This document shows, piece by piece, positions 6,983-14,735 of a stretch of DNA of 64,000 nt. The notes below the pieces were generated by a model. The model was not told where the DNA came from. It searched no databases and was given only the letters and a program-made list of their open reading frames with translations. Within the stretch, counting starts at the first letter, position 1, and each line of letters opens with the position of its first letter. Position numbers and translations under genes: made by a program. Source of the DNA: Streptomyces sp. NBC_01276 (GTDB taxonomy: Bacteria > Actinomycetota > Actinomycetes > Streptomycetales > Streptomycetaceae); NCBI RefSeq assembly GCF_041435355.1, contig NZ_CP108442.1, positions 1,674,001-1,738,000 of the forward strand, read 5' to 3'.

Positions 6983-8626
6983 ATGGCAGCCACCACCCAC
7001 ACAGTCAGCAACCAGGCCCCGCCGCTCGTCGGATACGAGGCCTACCTGGGCGACCGGGCCCTCACCGAGGGCGTCGAGCGCCACCTCGCGGACGTGGACG
7101 CCGGCCTCCAGGACGAGGTGCGCGAGGAGCTCACCGCGCTCGGCCGGGCGGCCGGTTCCGCGCAGGCCCAGGAGTGGGGCCGGCAGGCGAACGGGAATCC
7201 GCCGGTGCTGCGTACGCACGACCGGTACGGGCACCGGATCGACGAGGTGGAGTTCCACCCCGCGTGGCACCGCCTCCTCGGGCACGCGGTGACCTCGGGG
7301 CTCACCGACGCCTGGGGCCGGCCCGCCGGGCACCTGCGGCGGGCGGCCGGGTTCTTCCTGTGGTCGCAGGCCGAGTCGGGGCACGGCTGCCCGGTGTCGA
7401 TGACGCACGCGGCGGTACCGGCGCTGCGGGCCGATCCGGAGCTGGCCGCGGAGTGGGAACCGCGGCTGACCTCGCACGTCTACGAGGAGGGGTTGCGGCC
7501 CGCCGCGCAGAAGGGCGGGGTGCTCTTCGGGATGGGGATGACGGAGAAGCAGGGCGGGAGCGACGTCCGCGCGAACACCACCGCGGCGGTGCCGCTGGAC
7601 GCCTCCGGGGAGTACCTGCTGACCGGGCACAAGTGGTTCTGCTCGGCGCCGATGAGCGACGGTTTCCTGGTGCTGGCGCAGGCACCGGGCGGGCTGAGCT
7701 GCTTCCTGGTGCCGCGGGTGCTGCCGGACGGGACGCGGAACGCGTTCGCGATCCAGCGGCTGAAGGACAAGCTGGGCAACAAGTCGAACGCCTCGGGCGA
7801 GATCGAGTTCGACGGGACGTGGGCGCGGCTCGTGGGCGAGGAGGGCCGGGGGGTGCGGACCATCATCGGGATGGTCTCGGCGACCCGGCTGGACTGCGTG
7901 ATCGGCTCGGCCTCGCTGATGCGGCAGGCCCTGACACAGGCCGTCCACCATACGGAGCACCGCTCTGCTTTCGGAGCACCGCTCATCGACCAGCCGCTGA
8001 TGCGCAACGTCCTCGCCGACCTCGCCCTGGAGTCGGAGGCGGCGACCGTCCTCACCCTGCGCCTCGCGGCCGCGTACGACGCCGGTACGGACCGGGAGCG
8101 GGCCTTCCTGCGCCTCGCGGTGCCGACCGCCAAGTACTGGGTCACCAAGCGGTGCACGCCGATGGTCGCCGAGGCCCTGGAGTGCCTGGGCGGCAACGGC
8201 TACGTGGAGGAGTCCGTACTGCCCCGCCTGCTGCGCGAGTCCCCGGTCAACTCGATCTGGGAGGGGTCGGGCAACGTCCAGGCCCTGGACGTGCTGCGCG
8301 CGCTCCAGCGGGAGCCGCAGGCCCTGAACGCCTTCCTCCAGGAGGTCGGGCTGGCCCGGGGCGCCGACCACCGGCTGGACGCGGCGATCAGGAACCTGCT
8401 GACCGACCTGGCCGACCTCGACGGGATCGAGGCGCGGGCCCGCCGGGTGGTGGAGCGGATGGCCCTGGTGCTCCAGGGATCGCTGCTGGTGCGGTGGGCG
8501 CCGCCGGAGGTGGCCGACGCGTTCTGCGCTTCCCGGCTCGGCGGGGACCGGGGCGCGGCCTTCGGGACGCTGCCGCACACCCTGGACCTGGCATCGGTGG
8601 TGGCACGGGCGCGGATCACGGGCTGA
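6983..8626 (+). CDS. AidB-like acyl-CoA dehydrogenase
   Basis: A 547-residue flavoprotein of the acyl-CoA dehydrogenase superfamily. The N-terminus 'HTVSNQAPPLVGYEAYLGDRA' is the hallmark of the AidB subgroup (DNA alkylation response; E. coli AidB is 541 residues). The FAD-binding 'GMTEKQGGSDVRANTT' and C-terminal 'ALECLGGNGYVEESVLPRLLRE' motifs are present. AidB proteins bind FAD and DNA; catalytic activity on acyl-CoAs is weak or unproven. ATG 6983 is preferred over an in-frame upstream codon at 6944 because the family sequence starts there. A TACCGT hexamer ends 6 bases upstream, suggesting a leaderless transcript. It is divergent from the YihY gene. Confidence 0.9.
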   Translation: MAATTHTVSNQAPPLVGYEAYLGDRALTEGVERHLADVDAGLQDEVREELTALGRAAGSAQAQEWGRQANGNPPVLRTHDRYGHRIDEVEFHPAWHRLLGHAVTSGLTDAWGRPAGHLRRAAGFFLWSQAESGHGCPVSMTHAAVPALRADPELAAEWEPRLTSHVYEEGLRPAAQKGGVLFGMGMTEKQGGSDVRANTTAAVPLDASGEYLLTGHKWFCSAPMSDGFLVLAQAPGGLSCFLVPRVLPDGTRNAFAIQRLKDKLGNKSNASGEIEFDGTWARLVGEEGRGVRTIIGMVSATRLDCVIGSASLMRQALTQAVHHTEHRSAFGAPLIDQPLMRNVLADLALESEAATVLTLRLAAAYDAGTDRERAFLRLAVPTAKYWVTKRCTPMVAEALECLGGNGYVEESVLPRLLRESPVNSIWEGSGNVQALDVLRALQREPQALNAFLQEVGLARGADHRLDAAIRNLLTDLADLDGIEARARRVVERMALVLQGSLLVRWAPPEVADAFCASRLGGDRGAAFGTLPHTLDLASVVARARITG

Positions 8627-8963
8627 AAGCGGTCCCCCTGGGCCGCCGTGGTCCCCAAACCACCACGACCCGAACCGCTCAGCGCCGGGATCCGGGCCCG
8701 CCACGGTGGGACCGGGGGTGGCGCCGCGCCGACTCGGCACCACCCCGCGATCCGAGAAGCCCCGAGGAAGGAGCTGCCACGCCGCTCGGCGGCGTGCCGA
8801 TAGTTTCGGTCGGGTGACCGGGGCTTGGCGAGGGTTGCATACCGTTGCAACCCTGCGACCCTTCGGTGTGGAAGGTGCCCGCCGCACGTGCCCGGGGAAC
8901 GGGCACGGACGGGACCGCGGGGACGCCTCCGCAGTACGTCCTGTTCAGCACGGGGAGGATCCG
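8627..8963. other. Intergenic region before the GAF regulator
   Basis: This 337-bp gap has no convincing gene. It holds the probable end of the AidB transcript (a CGTGGT/ACCACG near-hairpin at about 8648-8665), several short GC-rich inverted repeats, including GTGCCCG/CGGGCAC around 8888-8906, and the strong palindrome annotated at 8831-8854. A GGGGAGG ribosome site at 8952-8958 closes it. Confidence 0.6.
8831..8854. promoter_or_regulatory. 24-bp palindrome, candidate operator of the GAF regulator
   Basis: AGGGTTGCA and TGCAACCCT form perfect 9-bp arms around a 6-bp centre, 110 bp upstream of the GAF-domain regulator start. It stands out by its AT content against the surrounding GC-rich DNA. 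The most economical reading is a dimer-binding operator, possibly autoregulatory. Confidence 0.5.
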
Positions 8964-10283
8964 GTGGCCCACACCTCAGGCGGCACGGTCGACGTGGCGC
9001 GCATCGCGGCCATGGACGCGCGGGAGGCGGCGCGTCTGCTCAAGGGCGTGCGGGCCGCCGCGCTGGCCGGGGACCGCCCTCCGGCCGCGCCCCGCCCGGA
9101 GATCGCCGAGTCCTGGCGGCGCATGCTGGCCGGCGGGGTGCACCCCGACCGGGACGCCCGCTCGCGGCTGCTGTCCGCCGCCGAGACCGAGGAACGCCGG
9201 CAGGTCTCCCCGCTGCGGGAGATACTCCCGGTGCTGCGCGAGGGACTGCTGCCCGCCCTCGACGAGGCCCTGCACATCATGGTCGTCGCCGACGCCGACG
9301 GGCGGCTGCTGTGGCGGGAGGGGCACAGCACGATCCTGCGCAAGGCGGACCGGCTGGGCTTCGCGGTGGGGGCCGACTGGGACGAGGCGGTGGTCGGCAC
9401 CAACGGGGTGGGCACCGCGCTCGTGGCCCGGCGGCCCGTCCAGGTGTTCTCGGCCGAGCACTTCGTCTCCAGCCACCACGACTGGACCTGCGCGGGCGCA
9501 CCCGTGTCCGATCCCCGGGACGGGCGGCTGCTGGGGGTGGTCGACGTCAGCGGGCCGCTCGCCACCATGCACCCGGCGACCCTGGCCTGGGTCACCTCGG
9601 TGGCCCGGCTCGCCGAGCACGAGCTGCGGGTGCGCCACCTTGAGTCCCTGGAGCGGCTGCGGTCGGTCGCCGCCCCGCTGCTGGCCCGGCTGGCCGGGCG
9701 GGCCGTGGCCGTGGACCCGCACGGCTGGACGGCCGCCGTGACGGGGCTGGCCCCCGCCGACCGGATCCCGCTGCCGAAGGGGCTGGGGCCCGGGCGGCTG
9801 TGGATCCCGCAGCTCGGCGACTGCGTGGCGGAGCCGCTGCCCGGCGGCTGGCTGCTGCGGCTGGAGCAGCCCTGCGCGGCCGGGGCGGCGGTGAGCCGGG
9901 TCGTACTGGACCTGAGCCGGCCGCGGGCCTGGTCGGCGACCGTGTACGGGGCCGCGGGCAGCTGGTCCCAGGAGCTCACCCCGCGCCACGCGGAGCTGCT
10001 GTTCCTGCTGGCGGAGGCCCCGGCCGGGCGCACCGCCGCCGAACTCGCCGCGGAACTCTTCGGGGACCCGGCCCGCACCGTGACGGTCCGCGCCGAGCTG
10101 TCCCGGGTCCGCCGCCACCTCGCCGGGGTGCTGACCCACCGGCCGTACCGCTTCGCGGAGGACGTGGAGGTGGAGCTGATCCGCCCCGAGGACCCCGACC
10201 TGCTGCTCCCCCACTCCACCGCCCCCGCGGTGGTCCGGTCCCGCCTGGGGCACGGTGGGGGCAGGGGGACCCCCCGGCCGTGA
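8964..10283 (+). CDS. GAF-domain transcriptional regulator with C-terminal helix-turn-helix
   Basis: A 439-residue regulator. The start GTG at 8964 follows GGGGAGG by five bases. Residues about 95-225 form a GAF sensor ('LHIMVVADADGRLLWREG', 'AVVGTNGVGTALVARRPVQVFSAEHF', 'GVVDVSGPL'), the type also found at the front of acetoin/DhaR activators. There is no sigma-54 AAA+ domain. The C-terminus has a winged-helix-like region (about 340-410, 'LTPRHAELLFLLAEAPAGRT' and 'TVRAELSRVRRHL'). In actinomycetes such proteins often stand near aldehyde dehydrogenases, but no such gene adjoins here. A palindrome 110 bp upstream may be its own operator. Confidence 0.85.
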   Translation: MAHTSGGTVDVARIAAMDAREAARLLKGVRAAALAGDRPPAAPRPEIAESWRRMLAGGVHPDRDARSRLLSAAETEERRQVSPLREILPVLREGLLPALDEALHIMVVADADGRLLWREGHSTILRKADRLGFAVGADWDEAVVGTNGVGTALVARRPVQVFSAEHFVSSHHDWTCAGAPVSDPRDGRLLGVVDVSGPLATMHPATLAWVTSVARLAEHELRVRHLESLERLRSVAAPLLARLAGRAVAVDPHGWTAAVTGLAPADRIPLPKGLGPGRLWIPQLGDCVAEPLPGGWLLRLEQPCAAGAAVSRVVLDLSRPRAWSATVYGAAGSWSQELTPRHAELLFLLAEAPAGRTAAELAAELFGDPARTVTVRAELSRVRRHLAGVLTHRPYRFAEDVEVELIRPEDPDLLLPHSTAPAVVRSRLGHGGGRGTPRP

Positions 10284-10309
10284 CCGGGGGGTGTGGTTCC
10301 CTGAGGCGC

Positions 10310-10873
10310 ATGAGCACCATCACTCTGACCACCTGGTCCCTCGAAATGACCTCGCCCGAGGATCTGGTCACCGCGGCCGTCCCGGGCCCCGAGATCCGCG
10401 TGGAGCGCGCGGAGGTCCCCTCGCCGGAGTTCAGCCGCTTCCTGTACGCCTCGGTGGGCGGGGACATCCACTGGACGGACCGGCTGTCGCTGACCCGCGC
10501 CCAGTGGGTGGAGCAGCTGGACCGGCCCGGCGTGGAGACCTGGGTGGCGTACGACCGGGGCACCCCGGCCGGGTACGTGGAGCTCGACCCGCAGCCCGAC
10601 GGGGTGGTGGAGATCATGTACTTCGGACTGCTCCCGGACTTCCGGGGCCGCCGCATCGGCGGACACCTTCTGTCGCTGGGAGTCGCCCGCGCCTGGGACC
10701 TCGCGGACCGCTGGCCGGAGCGGGAGCGGACCCGGCGGGTCTGGGTCCACACCTGCAGCCAGGACGGCCCGACGGCGATGGCCAACTACCAGCGCCGCGG
10801 CTTCAAGGTGTTCAGGACCGAGACCGAGGAGAAGCAGGAGACCCTGACCCCGGGCCCCTGGCCGGGCGCGTAG
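10310..10873 (+). CDS. GNAT-family N-acetyltransferase
   Basis: A 187-residue GNAT protein. Motif A is 'VEIMYFGLLPDFRGRRIGGHLLSLGVARAW' (about residues 101-130), with the R-G-R-x-I-G acetyl-CoA pyrophosphate loop, and motif B lies around 'ANYQRRGFKVFRTE'. The substrate is unknown. The ATG at 10310 follows the GAF regulator by 26 bp, so the two may be co-transcribed. A very strong hairpin begins 79 bp after the stop. Confidence 0.85.
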   Translation: MSTITLTTWSLEMTSPEDLVTAAVPGPEIRVERAEVPSPEFSRFLYASVGGDIHWTDRLSLTRAQWVEQLDRPGVETWVAYDRGTPAGYVELDPQPDGVVEIMYFGLLPDFRGRRIGGHLLSLGVARAWDLADRWPERERTRRVWVHTCSQDGPTAMANYQRRGFKVFRTETEEKQETLTPGPWPGA

Positions 10874-10952
10874 GCCCCCTCCGCGCACCGCACCCGCGCA
10901 CCGCACCGCACCCGTATGCGGCACCCGCACGCGGCACCTCACGCCGCGCCCA

Positions 10953-10991
10953 CCGGAGCCCGGGTCCCCGCCACGGGGACCCGGGCTCCGG
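10953..10991. terminator. 17-bp perfect hairpin after the GNAT gene
   Basis: Arms CCGGAGCCCGGGTCCCC and GGGGACCCGGGCTCCGG pair perfectly over 17 bp around the loop GCCAC. There is no U-tract, as is usual for Streptomyces terminators. It probably ends the GAF-GNAT transcript and insulates the sulfur operon downstream. Confidence 0.75.
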
Positions 10992-11015
10992 CGCATCCGG
11001 GCCCGCCCCGGCCGA

Positions 11016-11060
11016 GCCCCGCCCCGCCCCGCCCCGCCCCGCCCCGCCCCGCCCCGCCCC
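11016..11060. repeat. Nine tandem GCCCC pentamers
   Basis: GCCCC is repeated nine times without interruption, then ends at GGGGTAG. It is a non-coding, length-variable-type microsatellite between the GNAT terminator and the sulfur-operon leader. On the complementary strand it gives runs of four G at five-base spacing, a potential G-quadruplex. Confidence 0.9.
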
Positions 11061-11261
11061 GGGGTAGCGTGGAGACGATCCGGAGGCCGGATTCCGCCCC
11101 TCGTGGGGGCCGCCAGGCCGATCCCCGGAACACCCGCTCCCACCTGCGCGAAAGCCCCCTCCGGGGTGACGCCGATCACGCGGTCCCAGGATTCGGGACG
11201 ACTTCGTCCGGATCGTGGACACTAGTGGACTCCTCCAATCGGCGCATGACACGCTTCCGCC

Positions 11262-11345
11262 ATGAATGGAGCTGGAATTGCCTTGGTGAGTCGGCGGCAC
11301 GTCGACCTCGGCCGCATGTCCAGCGCCATCTGTCCGGCACGCTGA
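11262..11345 (+). CDS. Cys-codon leader peptide of the sulfite reductase operon
   Basis: This 27-codon ORF starts at ATG 11262. Its C-terminal half reads 'SRRHVDLGRMSSAIC', the conserved signature of the short putative leader peptides that precede sulfur-uptake and cysteine genes in Streptomyces. The single Cys codon (TGT, codon 24) lies just before the stop, as expected for attenuation in which ribosome stalling reports cysteinyl-tRNA supply. It lies 219 bp upstream of the sulfite reductase start, leaving room for alternative hairpins. The family signature is recognised; the mechanism is inferred. Confidence 0.85.
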   Translation: MNGAGIALVSRRHVDLGRMSSAICPAR

Positions 11346-11564
11346 CGGAACCAGCCACCGCCGCACATCGCCGTAGTCCCCGCTGCCGCGGACACGTCGA
11401 TCACCCGCAAGCCCCTTGAGGCCGAACACCGCCCACGCTCGCCGGCAAACCCGGCAAAAGGGCGGTAATCAGCCACACCTGCTCAGAGACTCCAGCGTGA
11501 CAGGGGCGCGCCGCCGCTTCCCCCCTGCCCCCGCCTTGAGCCGTTGAAGAAGGACGTACCCGTC
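11346..11564 (+). promoter_or_regulatory. Leader RNA between Cys leader peptide and sulfite reductase
   Basis: The 219-bp untranslated stretch after the leader peptide contains candidate stems, for example GTCC-CGC against GCGGAC at about 11375-11395 and GCCGG/CCGGC at about 11440-11456. These could be alternative attenuator structures. The ribosome site GAAGAAGGAC lies just before the ATG at 11565. No base-paired terminator with a U-tract is visible. Confidence 0.4.
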
Positions 11565-13271
11565 ATGGCCGCCACCCCCGAAACGCCCGCAGCCGCCCCC
11601 GCAGCCGCAGCGCGCCGCAAGACCGGCCGTCACCGCGGCGAGGGCCAGTGGGCCGTCGGACACCACACGCCCCTCAACGGCAACGAGCAGTTCAAGAAGG
11701 ACGACGACGGTCTCAACGTGCGGACACGCATTGAGACGATCTACTCCAAGGCCGGCTTCGACTCGATCGACCCCAACGACCTGCGCGGCCGCATGCGCTG
11801 GTGGGGCCTCTACACCCAGCGCAAGCCCGGGATCGACGGCGGCAAGACCGCGATCCTGGAGCCGGAGGAGCTGGACGACAAGTACTTCATGCTGCGCGTC
11901 CGCATAGACGGCGGCCGGCTGACCACCGAGCAGCTCCGCGTCATCGGCGAGATCTCCGAGGAGTTCGCGCGCGGCACCGCGGACCTCACGGACCGCCAGA
12001 ACGTGCAGTACCACTGGATCCGGATCGAGGACGTCCCGGAGATCTGGCGCCGCCTGGAGGCCGTCGGCCTCTCGACCACCGAGGCCTGCGGTGACACGCC
12101 CCGCGTCATCCTCGGCTCGCCCGTCGCCGGCATCGCCCAGGACGAGATCATCGACGGCACCCCCGCCATCGACGAGATCTACCGCCGCATCGTCGGCAAC
12201 CCGGACTTCTCCAACCTGCCCCGCAAGTTCAAGTCGGCGGTCTCCGGCTCGCCGCTGCTCGACGTGGCGCACGAGATCAACGACATCGCCTTCGTCGGCG
12301 TGAACCACCCCGAGCACGGTCCCGGCTTCGACGTCTGGGTCGGCGGCGGCCTGTCCACCAACCCCAAGCTGGGCGTCCGTCTGGGCACCTGGGTCTCGCT
12401 CGACGAGGTCCCGGACGTCTACGAGGGCGTCATCTCGATCTTCCGCGACTACGGCTACCGGCGCCTGCGCACCCGCGCCCGCCTGAAGTTCCTCGTCGCC
12501 GACTGGGGTCCGGCCAAGTTCCGCCAGGTCCTGGAGGACGAGTACCTGAAGCGCAAGCTGACCGACGGCCCCGCACCCGAGCAGCCCAGCGGCCAGTGGC
12601 GCGACCATGTCGGCGTCCACCAGCAGCAGGACGGCAGGTTCTACGTCGGCTTCGCCCCCCGTGTCGGCCGCGTGGACGGCGCCACCCTCACCAAGATCGC
12701 CGACGTCGCCGAGCAGCACGGCTCCGGCCGCCTGCGCACCACCGCCGAGCAGAAGATGATCGTGCTCGACATCGAGGCGGACCGGGTGGACTCGGTCGTC
12801 GAGGCGCTGGAGGCGCTGGACCTGCGGGTCAAGCCGTCCCCGTTCCGCCGCGGCACCATGGCGTGCACCGGCATCGAGTTCTGCAAGCTGGCCATCGTCG
12901 AGACCAAGGCGCGCGGCGCCTCGCTCATCGACGAACTGGAGCGCCGCCTGCCGGACTTCGCCGAGCCGCTCACCATCAACATCAACGGCTGCCCGAACGC
13001 CTGCGCCCGTATCCAGGTGGCGGACATCGGTCTCAAGGGCCAGCTGGTCCTGGACGACGACGGCGAGCAGGTGGAGGGCTACCAGGTCCACCTGGGCGGC
13101 GCCCTCGGCCTGGAGGCCGGCTTCGGCCGCAAGGTCCGAGGCCTCAAGGTCACCTCGGCCGGGCTGCCGGACTACGTCGAGCGGGTCGTCACGCGCTTCC
13201 AGGAGCAGCGCGAGGACGGCGAGCGCTTCGCCGCCTGGGTGGGCCGCGCCGCCGACGAGGACCTCTCATGA
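11565..13271 (+). CDS. sir: Ferredoxin-dependent nitrite/sulfite reductase, assimilatory sulfite reductase
   Basis: Reduces sulfite to sulfide with six electrons in cysteine synthesis. The 568-residue protein has the duplicated ferredoxin-like and siroheme/4Fe-4S folds of the family. The cluster ligands are seen as 'ACTGIEFCK' (Cys-x5-Cys) and 'NGCPNACAR' (Cys-x3-Cys), the last Cys bridging to siroheme. Sulfite function rather than nitrite is inferred from its position at the head of the cys operon and the Cys leader peptide upstream. ATG 11565 is used because AAGAAGGAC precedes it and an upstream TTG frame start would swallow that site. The stop overlaps the next gene by ATGA. Confidence 0.92.
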   Translation: MAATPETPAAAPAAAARRKTGRHRGEGQWAVGHHTPLNGNEQFKKDDDGLNVRTRIETIYSKAGFDSIDPNDLRGRMRWWGLYTQRKPGIDGGKTAILEPEELDDKYFMLRVRIDGGRLTTEQLRVIGEISEEFARGTADLTDRQNVQYHWIRIEDVPEIWRRLEAVGLSTTEACGDTPRVILGSPVAGIAQDEIIDGTPAIDEIYRRIVGNPDFSNLPRKFKSAVSGSPLLDVAHEINDIAFVGVNHPEHGPGFDVWVGGGLSTNPKLGVRLGTWVSLDEVPDVYEGVISIFRDYGYRRLRTRARLKFLVADWGPAKFRQVLEDEYLKRKLTDGPAPEQPSGQWRDHVGVHQQQDGRFYVGFAPRVGRVDGATLTKIADVAEQHGSGRLRTTAEQKMIVLDIEADRVDSVVEALEALDLRVKPSPFRRGTMACTGIEFCKLAIVETKARGASLIDELERRLPDFAEPLTININGCPNACARIQVADIGLKGQLVLDDDGEQVEGYQVHLGGALGLEAGFGRKVRGLKVTSAGLPDYVERVVTRFQEQREDGERFAAWVGRAADEDLS

Positions 13272-13447
13272 GCGAGCGCGCCGCACCGTTCTACTGCCCT
13301 TACTGCGGCGACGAGGACCTGTTTCCCCACGAGACGGGTCACGGCGCCTGGGAATGCAGGGCCTGCAACCGAGCCTTCCAGCTGAAGTACCTCGGGCTGC
13401 TGGCCCGGGGTGTCCGGTCCAACACCGCTGGAGGGGACGAGATATGA
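13268..13447 (+). CDS. Small Cys4 zinc-ribbon-like protein of the sulfur operon
   Basis: A 59-residue protein with two Cys-x2-Cys pairs ('CPYCGDEDLFPHE' and 'ECRACNRAF') about 20 residues apart, plus nearby histidines, so it probably binds one zinc or an iron-sulfur cluster. It is sandwiched by ATGA overlaps between sulfite reductase and cysH, which implies obligatory co-translation. Similar mini-proteins occur at this position in other Streptomyces sulfur operons. A role as an electron carrier or assembly helper for the reductases is a guess. Confidence 0.85.
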   Translation: MSERAAPFYCPYCGDEDLFPHETGHGAWECRACNRAFQLKYLGLLARGVRSNTAGGDEI

Positions 13448-14151
13448 CCACCGTTCAAGACACCCGTCTCACGGAACTGAAGGAACTGGCCGAGCGGGCG
13501 GGCCGGGACCTGGAGGACGCCTCCGCACTGGAGATCCTCACGTGGGCGGCGCAGACCTTCGGCGGGAAGTTCGCCGTGACCTCCTCCATGGAGGACGCGG
13601 TGGTCGCCCACCTGGCCTCCCGCGCCTTCCCCGGCGTGGACGTCGTCTTCCTGGACACGGGCTACCACTTCGAGGAGACGATCGGCACCCGCGACGCGGT
13701 GGAGGCCGTGATGGACGTCAACGTCATCACGCTGACCCCGCGGCAGACGGTGGCCGAGCAGGACGCGGAGTACGGCCCGAAGCTGCACGACCGCGACCCC
13801 GACCTGTGCTGCGCACTGCGCAAGGTCAAGCCGCTGGAAGAGGGCCTGGCCGCGTACGAGGCGTGGGCGACGGGCCTGCGCCGCGACGAGTCCCCCACCC
13901 GGGCGAACACCCCCGTGGTCGGCTGGGACGAGAAGCGGCAGAAGGTCAAGGTCTCCCCGATCGCCCGCTGGACGCAGGACGACGTGGACGCGTACGTCGC
14001 GGAACACGGTGTCCTGACCAACCCGCTGCTGATGGACGGTTACGCCTCGGTGGGCTGTGCCCCCTGCACCCGCCGGGTGGCGGAGGGCGAGGACGCGCGG
14101 GCCGGCCGGTGGGCCGGACGGGCCAAGACCGAGTGCGGACTGCACGGCTGA
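13444..14151 (+). CDS. cysH: Phosphoadenylyl/adenylyl-sulfate reductase
   Basis: Reduces activated sulfate (APS or PAPS) to sulfite. The 235-residue protein has the PP-loop fold with 'AVTSSMEDAVVAHL' near residue 40. It also has the 4Fe-4S cysteine pairs 'CCALRKVKPL' and 'GCAPCTRRV' and the catalytic C-terminal 'ECGLHG'. The cluster cysteines mark it as the iron-sulfur type that usually prefers APS. Both APS kinase and sulfurylase genes follow, so either substrate is available. The start ATG overlaps the stop of the zinc-ribbon gene. Confidence 0.93.
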   Translation: MTTVQDTRLTELKELAERAGRDLEDASALEILTWAAQTFGGKFAVTSSMEDAVVAHLASRAFPGVDVVFLDTGYHFEETIGTRDAVEAVMDVNVITLTPRQTVAEQDAEYGPKLHDRDPDLCCALRKVKPLEEGLAAYEAWATGLRRDESPTRANTPVVGWDEKRQKVKVSPIARWTQDDVDAYVAEHGVLTNPLLMDGYASVGCAPCTRRVAEGEDARAGRWAGRAKTECGLHG

Positions 14152-14735
14152 TGACGACCACGGACAGCAGAGAACCGACGGAGAAGCAGATGAGCGTGAG
14201 CGACCAGGGCGCCACCGTGTGGCTGACCGGTCTGCCGAGCGCGGGCAAGACCACCATCGCCTACGCGCTGGCCGAGCGGCTGCGCGCCGAGGGCCACCGC
14301 GTCGAGGTCCTCGACGGCGACGAGATCCGCGAGTTCCTCTCCGCCGGCCTGGGCTTCACCCGCGAGGACCGCCACACCAACGTGCAGCGGATCGGCTTCG
14401 TCGCCGAACTCCTCGCGAGCAACGGCGTCAAGGCGCTCGTGCCGGTGATCGCGCCGTTCGCGGACAGCCGCGAGGCCGTCCGCAAGCGGCACGCCGCCGA
14501 GGGCACCTCGTACCTGGAGGTCCACGTGGCCACCCCGGTCGAGGTCTGCTCCGAGCGTGATGTGAAGGGCCTGTACGCCAAGCAGGCGGCGGGCGAGATC
14601 TCCGGTCTGACCGGCGTCGACGACCCGTACGAGGCTCCGGAATCCCCGGACCTCCGCATCGAGTCGCACACGCAGACCGTGCAGGAGTCGGCATCGGCCC
14701 TGCACGCTCTGCTCACCGAGAGGGGTCTGGCATGA
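14151..14735 (+). CDS. cysC: Adenylyl-sulfate kinase
   Basis: Phosphorylates APS to PAPS. The Walker A motif is 'GLPSAGKTT', followed by 'LDGDEIREFLSAGLGFTREDRHTN', the canonical APS-kinase substrate region. The ORF reads 194 residues from an ATG at 14151 that overlaps the cysH stop (TGATG). A second ATG at 14190, preceded by GGAGAAG, would give 181 residues, closer to the usual length, and may be the true start. The stop overlaps cysD by ATGA. Confidence 0.92.
   Translation: MTTTDSREPTEKQMSVSDQGATVWLTGLPSAGKTTIAYALAERLRAEGHRVEVLDGDEIREFLSAGLGFTREDRHTNVQRIGFVAELLASNGVKALVPVIAPFADSREAVRKRHAAEGTSYLEVHVATPVEVCSERDVKGLYAKQAAGEISGLTGVDDPYEAPESPDLRIESHTQTVQESASALHALLTERGLA

Larger units (their letters stand above)
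10874..11261. other. Intergenic region with terminator, pentamer array and sulfur-operon promoter
   Basis: This 388-bp gap has no gene I can support. In order it contains short GCACCGCACC-type repeats, a 17-bp-stem hairpin (10953-10991), nine GCCCC pentamers (11016-11060), and about 200 bp leading to the sulfur leader peptide. The promoter of the sulfite reductase operon should lie at about 11160-11250, but no convincing -35/-10 pair can be picked by eye; an ACTAGT palindrome sits at about 11220. Confidence 0.6.
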
